Notes: a model not told the origin generated them from the letters alone. 64,000 bases of DNA from Ruegeria haliotis (GCF_013377785.1 NZ_JABXWT010000003.1:349041-413040), one strand, 5' to 3'; shown: positions 1 through 10,460, numbered from the stretch's first letter. Translations and numbers: made by a program.

Positions 1-958
<958 letters not shown>

Positions 959-1066
959 TCAAAATTGACGTGCACGTAAGCTTTGTCACGCGAAACCTAA
1001 CGTCACACTCTTTTGTGCTGCTGCCGGTCTTGCTACAGGTGGGCTGTACAACCCATGAGGCCACAC

Positions 1067-1552
1067 ATGACCCCCGAAGAAATCGCCAAACTGCCCTATC
1101 GCCCGTGTGTCGGCCTGATGTTGATGAATGCCGAGGGCAAGATCTTTGTGGGCCAGCGTAACGACCGTCACAAAGACGCGTGGCAAATGCCGCAGGGTGG
1201 CGTGGACAAGGGCGAAGATCCGCGCGACGCGGCCCTGCGCGAGCTGTGGGAAGAAACCGGCGTGACCGCCGATCTGGTCGAGATCGTGGCTGAGACCGAC
1301 GACTGGCTGCCCTATGATCTGCCCCACGACATCGTGCCCAAGATCTGGAAAGGCCGCTATCGCGGGCAAGAGCAAAAGTGGTACCTGCTGCGCTATACGG
1401 GCCGTGATGATCAGATCAATATCGAAACTGAACATCCGGAATTCACCCGCTGGAAATGGCAGGACCCGGCCCAGCTAATCGCAGAGATCGTCCCGTTCAA
1501 ACGTGACGTGTACGCCCGTGTAATCGACGCATTCGGATCGCATTTGAAATGA
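1067..1552 (+). CDS. rppH: RNA pyrophosphohydrolase RppH (Nudix)
   Basis: Removes pyrophosphate from 5'-triphosphorylated RNA, which starts mRNA decay; cytoplasmic. The 161-residue protein carries a complete Nudix box at residues 44-66 (G-x5-E-x7-R-E-L-W-E-E-T-G-V), followed by the WYLLRY and FTRWKW segments usual for alphaproteobacterial RppH/IalA. I chose the ATG at 1067 because ATGAGG lies seven bases upstream and [16 protein letters not shown] is the usual N-terminus. An in-frame ATG at 1055 has a poorer ribosome site. It is divergent from fadH and followed by an unrelated glycosyltransferase. pnp, at 14-16 kb, acts in the same decay process but is not linked. Confidence 0.93.
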   Translation: MTPEEIAKLPYRPCVGLMLMNAEGKIFVGQRNDRHKDAWQMPQGGVDKGEDPRDAALRELWEETGVTADLVEIVAETDDWLPYDLPHDIVPKIWKGRYRGQEQKWYLLRYTGRDDQINIETEHPEFTRWKWQDPAQLIAEIVPFKRDVYARVIDAFGSHLK

Positions 1553-1613
1553 ACCTGATCCGGGCGTGTTGCACCGCCCTATCAGGTTGGCATGAGTTGA
1601 ACAGGAGCGTAAT

Positions 1614-2564
1614 TTGAAAGTTGCCGTGGTGTCCTGCATGAAGAACGAAGGACCTTTCGTTCTGGAATGGGTCGCGTACCACAAGGCCATCGGCTTTGAT
1701 GATATCTATGTCGTCACCAACGATTGCACCGACGGAACGGACCTGATCCTTGAGCGGTTGCAAGCCATTGGCGTGGTGCACCACCACGACCAGACGGTCC
1801 CCCCAGGGCACAGCCCGCAACTGAACGGATTAAAGACCATTCTCGGATTGCCGCAGATGTCGGACACATCCTGGCTGCTGCATATCGATGCGGATGAATT
1901 CCTCAGGGTTTCGGTGGGCGAAGGGCGCGTTGGCGATCTGTTGGAGGTGTGTGGGCACGCCGACAACATTGCGCTGATGTGGCGCCCGTTCGGAAATTCC
2001 GGACATCGGTACTGGCGCGGTGGCAGCGTGCTGCGCAGCTTTTTGCGATGTCAGGGACGCCCCCGCCCGCCGAACTCTGGTCACAAATCCATGTTCCGGC
2101 CCGCCAAGTTCAGCTTTGCCACCGACCACATGCCGAAAATGCCGCACGACCTCGATATCCTGAGCGTCAATTCCAAAGGCGATGAGATCAGCAGCGAGTC
2201 GATCAAAAACCCCAAACGTGCCCGGTATGGCGTTCCCGGTGACAAGCTGACTTGGGACGTCGCCTGCATCCATCACTATGCCATCCGCTCGCTGGATATA
2301 TTTCTCATGAAGAACGATCGCGGCGACGGAATGGGACATCAACACAAGAAGTATTACCTCAATTCAACCTTCTTCAGACGTCACAACAGCAACGACGTCC
2401 ATGACACCGGAATTCTCGAACGCATCGACGATGTCGAGGCGTTGCTGTCCGAATGGTTGCAGGATACCGAGCTGCGGCGCCTTGAACAGAATGCTCTGCG
2501 GGTGTTTCAGGACCGCCGGGATCGGTACCTGACCTCTCAGCGCATCGCTGATCTGACCATGTAG
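1614..2564 (+). CDS. Family 2-type glycosyltransferase
   Basis: Probably transfers a sugar to a surface polysaccharide or other acceptor; neither donor nor acceptor can be told from sequence. The 316-residue protein opens with a GT-A-like fold (VAVVSCMKNEGPFVLEWVAYH) and has a D-x-D metal/nucleotide motif at Asp92-Ala-Asp94, inside LLHIDADEF. This pattern is typical of the Glyco_tranf_2_4 group common in roseobacters. No membrane segment is seen. The start is a TTG at 1614 with AGGAG six bases upstream, and no good ATG lies nearby. It stands alone between rppH and a radical SAM operon. Confidence 0.8.
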   Translation: MKVAVVSCMKNEGPFVLEWVAYHKAIGFDDIYVVTNDCTDGTDLILERLQAIGVVHHHDQTVPPGHSPQLNGLKTILGLPQMSDTSWLLHIDADEFLRVSVGEGRVGDLLEVCGHADNIALMWRPFGNSGHRYWRGGSVLRSFLRCQGRPRPPNSGHKSMFRPAKFSFATDHMPKMPHDLDILSVNSKGDEISSESIKNPKRARYGVPGDKLTWDVACIHHYAIRSLDIFLMKNDRGDGMGHQHKKYYLNSTFFRRHNSNDVHDTGILERIDDVEALLSEWLQDTELRRLEQNALRVFQDRRDRYLTSQRIADLTM

Positions 2565-2650
2565 GATCCGCGCGCCGCCACGTCCCGGAGGCCCCTACAG
2601 ATCACCACGCCGCACGTTGCCGTGAAGGGGCGTGGCCCGCCAGACCCGCC

Positions 2651-4042
2651 GTGTCTAGCTTTGGGTACATGAAAGACATCGCGTCAGGCCTGTCCCGGTT
2701 CGCCCCCGCCGGACGAACATTCCACGGCTCGGACCGCCGCGCGCCCTTGCGCGAGGGGCTGCGTGGATGCGGCGAATATGGCGCTTCGCAGACAGCCGGC
2801 CGGTTCTATCCCATCGCCTGCGTTGCGCTGGAAGTGACACAGCGCTGCAATCTGGACTGCACATTGTGTTACCTCTCGGACCGGGCCGAGATGACCTATG
2901 ATCCGCCGCTTTCGGTTCTCTTTGCTCGCCTCGCCTCGATCCATAGCCACTACGGGCCCGGCGTTTCGGTTCAGTTGACCGGCGGCGACCCGACCCTGCG
3001 TAAGGTGGAAGACCTTGAGGCGCTGTGCCGCGAGATCAACCGACTGGGTATGCGGTCCTGTCTGATGACCAACGGAATCCGCGCCAGCCGCGCGTTCCTG
3101 ACCCGGCTGGCTGCGGCGGGCCTGAACGATGTCGCATTTCACGTCGACATGACGCAGGAGCGTGCAGGCTTCCATTCCGAGGCCGATCTGAACCGCGTGC
3201 GCCGGAAATACATCGCACGGGCGCGGGGTCTGGGGCTGCGTATCCTGATCAACACAACCGTTTTCGGCGAAAACCTTGCAGAAATCCCTGCGCTGGCCCG
3301 GTTCCTGCGCGATCAGCCCGAGGTCGCCTTTGTCTCGTTCCAGATGCAGGCCGATACCGGCCGCGGGGTGCTGCGGGAACGCCCTGATGCGATCACGCAG
3401 GCCAGCGTCATGCGGGCGGTTGAGCAGGGTTATGCGACGCCCTTGCATTTTGATGCGGCGTCGGTCGGGCACGCATCGTGCAACCGGTATACCAGCGTGC
3501 TTACGGCTGGCGGGCGTGCCGTTTCGGTCTTGTCAAACCGCCGTTTGGTGCCGCGAGTGATTGCCGCGCTGGAGCGGGTGGACCGCAACGAGGACGCCCA
3601 TATCCCCATCCGCGCCAGCGTTTTGAGCATGGCGATACGTCAGCCGTTGCTGGCGCTGCGCGCAGCAGCGCATCTGGTCGGCTGCGTGATGCGGCTGGGC
3701 TCGGGGCTTTTGCGGGGCAGGGTTCGGCGGCAGGCGGTTTTCATCCACAATTTCATGGCCGCCGATGCACTGGAGGACGATCGTTGCGCCGCGTGCGTGT
3801 TCATGGTGGCCACCGCGAAAGGGCCATTGTCCATGTGCGCGCATAATGCACAGCGCGATGTTCATTTGACGACGCCGGATCGGGTGGATGGCCCGATGGG
3901 CCGGCATTGGTGGAACGCGGCTGTGAAGGATTTGTCTGACCGTCCTGATCTGCCCGACCTTGATGATCCCAATATTGCGCCGATCAAGCGCCTCAAGGGC
4001 CAACTGCGCGCAAGGCGCAAGAATGTGAAGGGAACGCGATGA
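2651..4042 (+). CDS. Radical SAM protein of unknown substrate
   Basis: A radical S-adenosylmethionine enzyme of about 463 residues. The signature Cys66-x3-Cys70-x2-Cys73 (CNLDCTLC) should hold the 4Fe-4S cluster that cleaves SAM, and LTGGDPTLR looks like the SAM-contact GGE-type strand. Four later cysteines (Cys277, Cys379, Cys382, Cys396) could bind an auxiliary cluster as in SPASM-type enzymes; this is inference. The start is uncertain: a GTG at 2651 or an ATG at 2669, neither with a strong ribosome site. The stop overlaps the next gene by four bases (ATGA), so the enzyme is translationally coupled to a DUF547 lipoprotein. The reaction is unknown. Confidence 0.8.
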   Translation: MSSFGYMKDIASGLSRFAPAGRTFHGSDRRAPLREGLRGCGEYGASQTAGRFYPIACVALEVTQRCNLDCTLCYLSDRAEMTYDPPLSVLFARLASIHSHYGPGVSVQLTGGDPTLRKVEDLEALCREINRLGMRSCLMTNGIRASRAFLTRLAAAGLNDVAFHVDMTQERAGFHSEADLNRVRRKYIARARGLGLRILINTTVFGENLAEIPALARFLRDQPEVAFVSFQMQADTGRGVLRERPDAITQASVMRAVEQGYATPLHFDAASVGHASCNRYTSVLTAGGRAVSVLSNRRLVPRVIAALERVDRNEDAHIPIRASVLSMAIRQPLLALRAAAHLVGCVMRLGSGLLRGRVRRQAVFIHNFMAADALEDDRCAACVFMVATAKGPLSMCAHNAQRDVHLTTPDRVDGPMGRHWWNAAVKDLSDRPDLPDLDDPNIAPIKRLKGQLRARRKNVKGTR

Positions 4043-4878
4043 AACCTCTGTTTCTTGCGATGCTCTTACCTCTCTTGGCCGCCTGCGCGAGTGTCGAGCG
4101 TCTGGCCCTTCCTGCAGCGAAACCTCTGGCGGATCAGACCCTGACCCGTACGTCCCTGCCACCGGGAGAGCGAATCGATCATCATGATTGGAGCACGTTC
4201 CTGCATCGAAATGTGGCCCCTGATGCAGGCGGCGTGAACCGCGTGGCGTATGCGCAGGTTTCGCAAGTCGACCGAACGCGGCTGGACAGGTATCTGGCAG
4301 ATTTGCAAAAGGTCGACCCGTCGCGCCTGACCCGGGATCAGCAACTGGCGTATTGGATCAATCTGTATAATGCGCTGACGGTGGATCTGATCCTTGATCA
4401 TTACCCGGTCGCCTCGATCCGCGACATCACCGACGGGCCTTTGTCTTTTGGGCCGTGGGATCGACCTCTGGCGCAGGTGGTGGGCCAAAGCCTGACCCTG
4501 AATGACATCGAACACCGGATCATCCGACCCACATTTGCTGAGCCGCGCATTCACTATGCTCTGAACTGTGCCGCCGTGGGGTGCCCCAACCTGATGAACC
4601 GCGCCTGGCAGGCCGAAATGCTGGAGCGGGATCTGGTCGCTGCCGAGCGCGCTTATATTAACGACCCGCGCGGAGTCCGGTTTGATCAAAGGGGGCGGTT
4701 GATCCTGTCCAAGATCTACATCTGGTTCCGCGAGGATTTCGGAGCCGATGAACCGGCAGTGATCGCAGATATCGCGCGGGCGGCAGACCCTGACCTGCGC
4801 GCGCGCCTACACGCTGCGCCGCGTGTCAGCGCCTACACATACGATTGGGCGCTGAATGATGCGGCGACGGCGCGCTAA
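4039..4878 (+). CDS. DUF547 lipoprotein
   Basis: A 279-residue exported protein with a lipoprotein signal peptide (LPLLAAC, Cys16 as the likely lipidated residue), so probably anchored in the envelope facing the periplasm. The body matches DUF547: QLAYWINLYNALTVDLIL, then INDIEHRIIRP-like and HYALNCAAVGCPNL blocks, and KIYIWFREDFG near the end. The conserved cysteine/histidine block suggests an enzyme, but no activity is known to me. It is coupled by a four-base overlap to the upstream radical SAM gene. Convergent with the adenosine kinase gene. Confidence 0.82.
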   Translation: MKPLFLAMLLPLLAACASVERLALPAAKPLADQTLTRTSLPPGERIDHHDWSTFLHRNVAPDAGGVNRVAYAQVSQVDRTRLDRYLADLQKVDPSRLTRDQQLAYWINLYNALTVDLILDHYPVASIRDITDGPLSFGPWDRPLAQVVGQSLTLNDIEHRIIRPTFAEPRIHYALNCAAVGCPNLMNRAWQAEMLERDLVAAERAYINDPRGVRFDQRGRLILSKIYIWFREDFGADEPAVIADIARAADPDLRARLHAAPRVSAYTYDWALNDAATAR

Positions 4879-4887
4879 AGACGTGGC

Positions 4888-5877
4888 TCAGATCAGCCCG
4901 TCTTCGCGCAGCAGTTCCAGCACGTTCACTTCGGGCCGGGGGCCAATATGGCTGATCACTTCGCGGGCGCAGATATTGCCCATCTTGGCGCAGGTCTCAT
5001 AGTCACGCCCCGTGGCCATGCCGAACAGGAAACCAGCTGCGAACTGATCGCCGGCACCGGTTGCGTCCACCGGTACGATTTTCTTGACCGGGACATCGAC
5101 GCGGGCTTCACCGTTCAGAACCGTCACGCCGTCGCCGGAGCGGGTGCAAACCACCAACGGACAGATGGCAGCGGTCTTGGCCAGCGCTTCTTCCAGATCG
5201 TCGGTTTCGAACAGCGATTTGATCTCGGCCTCGTTGCCGATCACGAAATCCAGTTCGTTTTCGATCAGCAACAGGAAATCCACCCGGTGACGTTCCACGC
5301 AGAACGGATCGGAAATGGCGATACCGGCCTTGCCGCCGCCTTTGTGACAGTTGCGCGCGGCTTCCAGAAACGCGGCCTTGCCCTTTTCCTTGTCGAACAG
5401 ATAGCCCTCAAGGAACATGATTTGGCTGTTGCCCGCCACATCGGATGAAACATCCTGCGACGACAGTTCCGAGGAAATCCCCAGATATGTATTCATCGAC
5501 CGCTCGCCATCCGGCGAGACAAAGATCATCGAGCGTGAGGTGGGCAATTCCCCGCCCGGCACCGGCGGGTTGACGAAATCAACGCCGTCCTCGTTCATCG
5601 CATCCGCATAGAAGCGTCCCAGCGCGTCGTCATGCACGCGCCCGATAAATGCCGATTCCAGCCCCAATGCGCCAGCCCCGGCAATCGTGTTCGCAACTGA
5701 CCCACCCGGCGTTTGCACCCGGGATTCCATGGACGCATACAAAACCTCGCCGCGTTCCTGTTCGATCAGCTGCATAATGCCTTTTTCAATGCCCATCAGT
5801 TCCAGGAAACTGTCATCGGCCTGGGAAATCACGTCCACAACGGCATTTCCGATGCCGGTCAGTTGATAGGTTTTCAT
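4888..5877 (-). CDS. Adenosine kinase-like PfkB-family sugar kinase
   Basis: A cytoplasmic kinase of the ribokinase/PfkB family, 329 residues. The N-terminal GIGNAVVDVI and GGSVANTIAGAGALG sites are the substrate-binding PfkB signature 1. The C-terminal VPVDATGAGDQFAAGF is signature 2 with the catalytic Asp. This set is what roseobacters annotate as adenosine kinase (adenosine plus ATP to AMP). Substrate choice within the family is hard to prove by sequence, and a ribokinase-like or nucleoside kinase role is possible. Its ATG overlaps the stop of nth by four bases, so the two are an operon transcribed nth first. Confidence 0.82.
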   Translation of the reverse strand: MKTYQLTGIGNAVVDVISQADDSFLELMGIEKGIMQLIEQERGEVLYASMESRVQTPGGSVANTIAGAGALGLESAFIGRVHDDALGRFYADAMNEDGVDFVNPPVPGGELPTSRSMIFVSPDGERSMNTYLGISSELSSQDVSSDVAGNSQIMFLEGYLFDKEKGKAAFLEAARNCHKGGGKAGIAISDPFCVERHRVDFLLLIENELDFVIGNEAEIKSLFETDDLEEALAKTAAICPLVVCTRSGDGVTVLNGEARVDVPVKKIVPVDATGAGDQFAAGFLFGMATGRDYETCAKMGNICAREVISHIGPRPEVNVLELLREDGLI

Positions 5878-6518
5878 AGGTTCTTGTCCTCAAATTCGCA
5901 GAGATCGCGGATGATGCAGGTGCCGCACAATGGTTTGCGTGCCTTGCAGTGATAACGCCCATGCAGGATCAGCCAGTGATGTGCATGCAGCTGGAAATCG
6001 GCTGGAATATTGTCTTCGATGGCGCGTTCGACCGTGTCCACATCCTTGCCGGGGCAGATGCCGGTGCGGTTGCCGACGCGGAAGATATGTGTGTCCACCG
6101 CTTGCGCCGGTTGCCGCCACCACATGTTCAAAACAACGTTGGCGGTCTTGCGTCCGACACCCGGCAGCGATTGCAGCGCGGCGCGGGAATTGGGCACCTC
6201 GCCGCCGTAATCGTCGACCAGAATACGGCTGAGTTTGATCACGTTCTTGGCCTTCTGACGGAACAGACCGATGGTCTTGATATGTTCGATCAGTGCGTCT
6301 TCGCCCAGATCCAGCATCTTTTGCGGCGTGTCAGCGATCTTGAACAGTTCGCGCGTGGCCTTGTTGACCCCGACATCCGTGGCCTGCGCCGACAGCGCCA
6401 CCGCCACGACCAGAGTGTACACGTTCACATGCTCCAACTCGCCCTCGGGTTCGGGGTCGGCGTCCTGAAAACGCGTAAAGATCTCACGGATCGTGTGATA
6501 ATCGAGTTGTTTTGCCAT
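5874..6518 (-). CDS. nth: Endonuclease III (DNA glycosylase/AP lyase)
   Basis: Removes oxidised pyrimidines from DNA and nicks the abasic site, in base excision repair. The 214-residue protein has the helix-hairpin-helix LPGVGRKTANVVLN with the catalytic Lys, the following Val-Asp-Thr-His with the catalytic Asp, and a C-terminal 4Fe-4S loop C-x6-C-x2-C-x5-C (CKARKPLCGTCIIRDLC). I chose the ATG at 6518 (MAKQLDYHTIREIF) because AAGG lies about six bases upstream and the longer frame upstream is not family-like. First gene of a two-gene operon with the adenosine kinase, four-base overlap. Divergent from an Ogt-type DNA repair gene, giving a small repair cluster. Confidence 0.95.
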   Translation of the reverse strand: MAKQLDYHTIREIFTRFQDADPEPEGELEHVNVYTLVVAVALSAQATDVGVNKATRELFKIADTPQKMLDLGEDALIEHIKTIGLFRQKAKNVIKLSRILVDDYGGEVPNSRAALQSLPGVGRKTANVVLNMWWRQPAQAVDTHIFRVGNRTGICPGKDVDTVERAIEDNIPADFQLHAHHWLILHGRYHCKARKPLCGTCIIRDLCEFEDKNL

Positions 6519-6634
6519 CCGCGCCTTAATGCCGACCACAAGGGCGTGACACAAGCCCAAAGCCAATGCGCAAGTTCCGGGTCGCGGGGGCGTGGCCCGC
6601 GCGCTATGATTTAACCCAGACAAAGAGGTGCAAC

Positions 6635-7480
6635 ATGAACATCCAGAACCCCGAGACCGGATATCATTACAACGTCATGCGGCGCGCCATCGACCTGATC
6701 GATCAGGGCGGCGAAAGCCTCAGCCTCGAAGATCTGGCCCGCCAGATGGACATGAGCCCGGCGCATTTCCAACGCCTGTTCTCGCGCTGGACCGGCGTGT
6801 CTCCGAAACGCTATCAGCAATATCTGACACTAGGCCACGCCAAGGCGCTGCTGCGCGAGCGATTCACAACACTGGAAACCGCCCATAATGTCGGCCTGTC
6901 CGGCAGTGGTCGCCTGCACGATCTGTTCCTGAAATGGGAATCCATGAGCCCCGGCGAATACGCCCGAAAGGGTGAGGGGCTGGTGATCTACTGGGGTTGG
7001 TTCGACTGCCCATTTGGTCCGGCGCTGGTTATGGGCACCGACAAGGGTATCTGCGGCATGGCGTTTGGCGCGGAAACCGGTGCCGAAGCCGCCATGGACG
7101 ATATGATGTCACGCTGGCCCAACGCACATTTCGTGGAAGACACGGAACGCTTGCGTCCCTGGGCGCTCAGCGCGTTTGGCCCGGACCGGTCCCAATTGAC
7201 ACCGCTGCATCTGATTGGCTCTCCGTTGCAGATCAAAGTGTGGGAGGCGCTGATGCACATCCCCTCAGGTCAGGTCACGACCTATTCCGAGATCGCGCAG
7301 CGGGTGGGCGCGCCCAAGGCCGTCCGTGCCGTTGGAACGGCTGTAGGGCGCAATCCGGTCAGCTGGGTGATCCCGTGCCACCGTGCCCTGCGCAAATCGG
7401 GTGGGTTGGGCGGCTATCACTGGGGCCTGCCGGTCAAACGCGCCATGCTGGCCTTCGAGGCCGCGCAAGCGGATGCCTGA
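6635..7480 (+). CDS. AraC-type HTH / O6-alkylguanine-DNA alkyltransferase fusion (Ada-like)
   Basis: Repairs O6-alkylguanine by moving the alkyl group to its own cysteine and probably also binds DNA as a regulator. The N-terminal third is an AraC-type helix-turn-helix (SLEDLARQMDMSPAHFQRLFSRWTG and a second helix pair). The C-terminal half is the methyltransferase with VIPCHR as the acceptor motif. The 281-residue protein lacks the N-terminal zinc/phosphotriester domain of E. coli Ada, so it resembles a two-domain Ada variant. The ATG at 6635 has AGAGGTG upstream; the longer frame from 6566 is not needed. Divergent from nth. Confidence 0.88.
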   Translation: MNIQNPETGYHYNVMRRAIDLIDQGGESLSLEDLARQMDMSPAHFQRLFSRWTGVSPKRYQQYLTLGHAKALLRERFTTLETAHNVGLSGSGRLHDLFLKWESMSPGEYARKGEGLVIYWGWFDCPFGPALVMGTDKGICGMAFGAETGAEAAMDDMMSRWPNAHFVEDTERLRPWALSAFGPDRSQLTPLHLIGSPLQIKVWEALMHIPSGQVTTYSEIAQRVGAPKAVRAVGTAVGRNPVSWVIPCHRALRKSGGLGGYHWGLPVKRAMLAFEAAQADA

Positions 7481-7657
7481 TTGACAGATCGCGGACCCAA
7501 TGCCAAAAGCCGTACAGGTTTGGGTCTCCTGCCGTTCGCGGCCAATTGGCTTTGGTGAAACCCGGTTGAATGAACATCTGTTGCCTTTTCCCGGCGCGCG
7601 GATGGTAATGCGAACCCCGTCCAGATTTCGCGCCCGTTCAAGGAAACGAGGCAAGCA

Positions 7658-8092
7658 ATGACAAACACAGACAACATCGCTCCGATTGAAGAGCTGAAGG
7701 TGCAGGCAAAACGTCTGCGCGACAGGTTGCGCGGCGCTGGTGTACAGCTGTCGCATAGCGAAACACTGGAACTGGTGGCCCATCAACACGGTGCCAAAGA
7801 CTGGAACACGTTACATGCGATGGCGGGAAACCGGATGCGATTGGGGGTCGGGGACCGGGTCGAGGGGCGCTATCTCGGTCAGCCCTTCGCGGCGGAAATT
7901 CGCGGCCTGACCACGATTGGTGACGGTACGCACAGGCGTGTCACCCTTCATTTCGACGACCCCGTGGATGTGGTTCAGTTCGACAGCTTCTCGGCCTTTC
8001 GTCAACGCGTCACGGGCGAAATTGGGTGGGATGGCCGCTCCGCCCGGCACACGTCGGACGGCGAACCGCAGCTTGTGGTGCGACCCGCATAA
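7658..8092 (+). CDS. Glyoxalase-superfamily-type small protein
   Basis: A 144-residue protein. Its N-terminal half (KVQAKRLRDRLRGAG, then SHSETLELVAHQHGAKDWNT) matches the Glyoxalase_8-type domain that usually sits at the N-terminus of glyoxalase-like proteins. The C-terminal part is a small beta-rich module, not a complete vicinal-oxygen-chelate domain. No catalytic function can be assigned. It may bind a ligand or act as a sensor, which is inference. It has its own gap from the upstream repair gene and ends 55 bases before the convergent aldehyde dehydrogenase, with a hairpin terminator between. Confidence 0.7.
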   Translation: MTNTDNIAPIEELKVQAKRLRDRLRGAGVQLSHSETLELVAHQHGAKDWNTLHAMAGNRMRLGVGDRVEGRYLGQPFAAEIRGLTTIGDGTHRRVTLHFDDPVDVVQFDSFSAFRQRVTGEIGWDGRSARHTSDGEPQLVVRPA

Positions 8093-8098
8093 GACAAA

Positions 8099-8124
8099 GG
8101 CGAGGCACGCAACGGTGCCTCGCC
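8099..8124 (-). terminator. Hairpin terminator between convergent genes
   Basis: A perfect 10-bp stem (GGCGAGGCAC paired with GTGCCTCGCC) with a six-base loop. Read on the minus strand it is followed by CTTTGTCTT, moderately U-rich, so it more likely ends the aldehyde dehydrogenase transcript. It may also slow the plus-strand glyoxalase-like transcript. Confidence 0.65.
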
Positions 8125-8146
8125 CAATTCGTTAACCGGACAGGGG

Positions 8147-9586
8147 TTACCCGGCAGTCCAGCCGCCCACGGCTTTGACCTCAAGGAAATCCTCCAGGCC
8201 CCATACGCCGCCTTCACGCCCGTTGCCGGATTGCTTCATGCCGCCAAAGGGTGAACCTGCGCTGCGCGCCTTGCCATTCATCTCGACCATGCCCGACCGC
8301 AGCCCGCGCGCCATCCGATTGGCGCGTTCGCCGTCCTGCGTCTGCACATAGTTGGTCAGGCCATAGGGCGTGTCATTGGCGATCTCGACCGCCTCTTCTT
8401 CGGTGTCAAAGGGGATCATGGTCAGAACCGGACCAAAGATTTCCTCGCGCGCAACGGTCATCTGGTTGTTGGCGTCGGCAAAGACTGTCGGGCGCACATA
8501 GTAGCCCTTGTTCAGCCCCTCGGGCCGCCCGGTGCCACCGGCCACCAGACGCGCGCCTTCGTCGATGCCTTTCTGGATCAGGTCCTGAATCTTGCCCCAC
8601 TGCAGTTCGTTCACGACAGGGCCGATATGGCGACCTTCTTCCCGCGCGGGGCCGACGGATACCTTGCTGGCCACTTCTGCGGCAGTTTCCACAGCCTGAT
8701 CATAGATCGGGCGCTGCACCAGCATCCGGCTGGGAGCGTTACAGCTTTGGCCGGTGTTGTTCATCATGTGCAGAACACCGCGTTTGACGGCCTTCTCATC
8801 CGCATCGGCAAAAACCACGTTTGCGCCTTTGCCGCCCAGCTCCAGATGCACCTTCTTCAACGTATCGGCTGCACTTTTTGAAATCGCAGTCCCCGCGCGG
8901 GTCGAGCCGGTAAAGCTGACCATATCCACGTCCGGATGCGCCGACAGCTGCGAGCCGACGCCGACGCCATCGCCGTTTACCAGATTGAACACACCGGGCG
9001 GGAACCCGGCCTCGTCCATCATCTCGGCAAAGACCATTGCGTTCAGCGGGCTTTGTTCCGAAGGTTTCAGCACCATGGTGCACCCCGCAATCGCGGCGGC
9101 CCCAACCTTGAGCGTGACTTGATTCATCGGCCAGTTCCACGGCGTGATCAGCGCTGCGACTCCGACAGCCTCATAGATGATGCGGTCGTTGGGGGCGTGG
9201 TCGCCCAACGGGCGCTCGAACGCGAATCCCTTGGCGGCATTGACGAATTCCGTCAGATGCCAGGATCCAGCCCCAACCTGCTGGCTGCGCGCCATGTCGA
9301 TTGGCGCGCCCATTTCCATCGACATAGCCTGTGCCAAATCCTCGGTCCGGGTTTGGTAGATGCCGATCAGTTTTTCGACCAACGCAATCCGGTCTTCCAC
9401 CGGGGTGGCCATCCAACCGGGCAGGGCGGATTTGGCGGCGGCAACGGCGGCGTTGGTATCTGCTTCAGACCCCAATGAGATCACCGCGCAGGGATCTTCA
9501 GTCGACGGGTCGATCACCTTGAAATCATGCGCCTTGGACGGGGCGACCCACTTGCCGTTGATATAGAAATTTCGTTTCTCGATCAT
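8147..9586 (-). CDS. NAD(P)-dependent aldehyde dehydrogenase
   Basis: Oxidises an aldehyde to the carboxylate; cytoplasmic; physiological substrate unknown. The 479-residue protein is a standard single-domain ALDH: ITPWNWPMNQ, FTGSTRAG, LELGGKGANVVFADAD with the general-base Glu, TGQSCNAPSRMLV with the catalytic Cys, and EEIFGPVL. The ATG at 9586 (MIEKRNFYING) has AGGAGG eight bases upstream; the longer frame to 9742 has no comparable site. It is divergent from the peroxiredoxin, which suggests, without proof, a stress or detoxification role. Confidence 0.9.
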   Translation of the reverse strand: MIEKRNFYINGKWVAPSKAHDFKVIDPSTEDPCAVISLGSEADTNAAVAAAKSALPGWMATPVEDRIALVEKLIGIYQTRTEDLAQAMSMEMGAPIDMARSQQVGAGSWHLTEFVNAAKGFAFERPLGDHAPNDRIIYEAVGVAALITPWNWPMNQVTLKVGAAAIAGCTMVLKPSEQSPLNAMVFAEMMDEAGFPPGVFNLVNGDGVGVGSQLSAHPDVDMVSFTGSTRAGTAISKSAADTLKKVHLELGGKGANVVFADADEKAVKRGVLHMMNNTGQSCNAPSRMLVQRPIYDQAVETAAEVASKVSVGPAREEGRHIGPVVNELQWGKIQDLIQKGIDEGARLVAGGTGRPEGLNKGYYVRPTVFADANNQMTVAREEIFGPVLTMIPFDTEEEAVEIANDTPYGLTNYVQTQDGERANRMARGLRSGMVEMNGKARSAGSPFGGMKQSGNGREGGVWGLEDFLEVKAVGGWTAG

Positions 9587-9802
9587 GGCGCATCCTCCTG
9601 ACATTGCAGCCTGAAACCGGACTTTCGCGGCCACTCTGTCACTCAGGTGAAAGAGGGGCAATAGAATAATTTGATCAAATTTTTTAACCCCTACGATTAC
9701 GAAATGCGTATCGCAGTACCCCGGGAATGGTTTAACCTGCACGCAAAGTGATTAGGTTCACGGCAACCGACTCGAGATTTTTCACAGGAAAGGAGATGCA
9801 CC

Positions 9803-10453
9803 ATGGGTTTGCGCATCAACGATACGGTCCCGAATTTCACGGCAGAAACGGATCAGGGAACCGTTCAGTTTCACGATTGGATCGGCGACAGCTGGGCCAT
9901 CCTGTTTTCTCACCCCAAGGATTTCACCCCTGTCTGCACCACCGAGTTTTCGGCCGTCGCACAGCTGAACGATGAATGGGCCGCGCGCAACACCAAGGTG
10001 ATGGGCGTGTCGGTCGATGGTGTCGAAGACCACAAGAAGTGGAAAAAAGACATCGAAGCCTATGGAAACGCCAATCCCGGTTTCCCGATCATCGCCGACG
10101 ATGGCTTGGCCGTGTCCAAGGCGTTCGACATGTTGCCCGCCGAGGCATACCTGCCCGATGGCCGCACCCCCGCCGACAGCGCCACCGTGCGCTCGGTCTT
10201 TATCATCGGGCCGGACAAGCAGCTGAAACTGTCGATGACCTATCCGATGACCGTCGGCCGGAACTTTGCCGAGATTCTGCGCGCGCTGGATGGGTTGCAG
10301 ATGTCGTCCAAGGGTGTTGCCACGCCTGCGAACTGGGTGCCGGGTGAGGATGTGATCATCCCTCCGACCGTCTCCAACGAAGATGCCAAGGCAAAATTCG
10401 GCGAGTTCGAGACGATTTTCCCCTATCTGCGCAAGACCAAGGCGCCGTCATAA
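9803..10453 (+). CDS. 1-Cys peroxiredoxin (Prx6 type)
   Basis: Reduces hydrogen peroxide, organic peroxides or peroxynitrite; cytoplasmic. The 216-residue protein has the peroxidatic Cys45 in DFTPVCTTEF, the following SVD segment and the long Prx6-type C-terminal half (RALDGLQMSSK... TPANWVPGEDVIIPP). No other cysteine is present, so it fits the 1-Cys class that needs an external thiol for recycling. AAGGAGATGCACC precedes the ATG. Divergent from an aldehyde dehydrogenase, convergent with a family 25 glycosyltransferase. Confidence 0.93.
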   Translation: MGLRINDTVPNFTAETDQGTVQFHDWIGDSWAILFSHPKDFTPVCTTEFSAVAQLNDEWAARNTKVMGVSVDGVEDHKKWKKDIEAYGNANPGFPIIADDGLAVSKAFDMLPAEAYLPDGRTPADSATVRSVFIIGPDKQLKLSMTYPMTVGRNFAEILRALDGLQMSSKGVATPANWVPGEDVIIPPTVSNEDAKAKFGEFETIFPYLRKTKAPS

Positions 10454-10460
10454 ATCAAGG

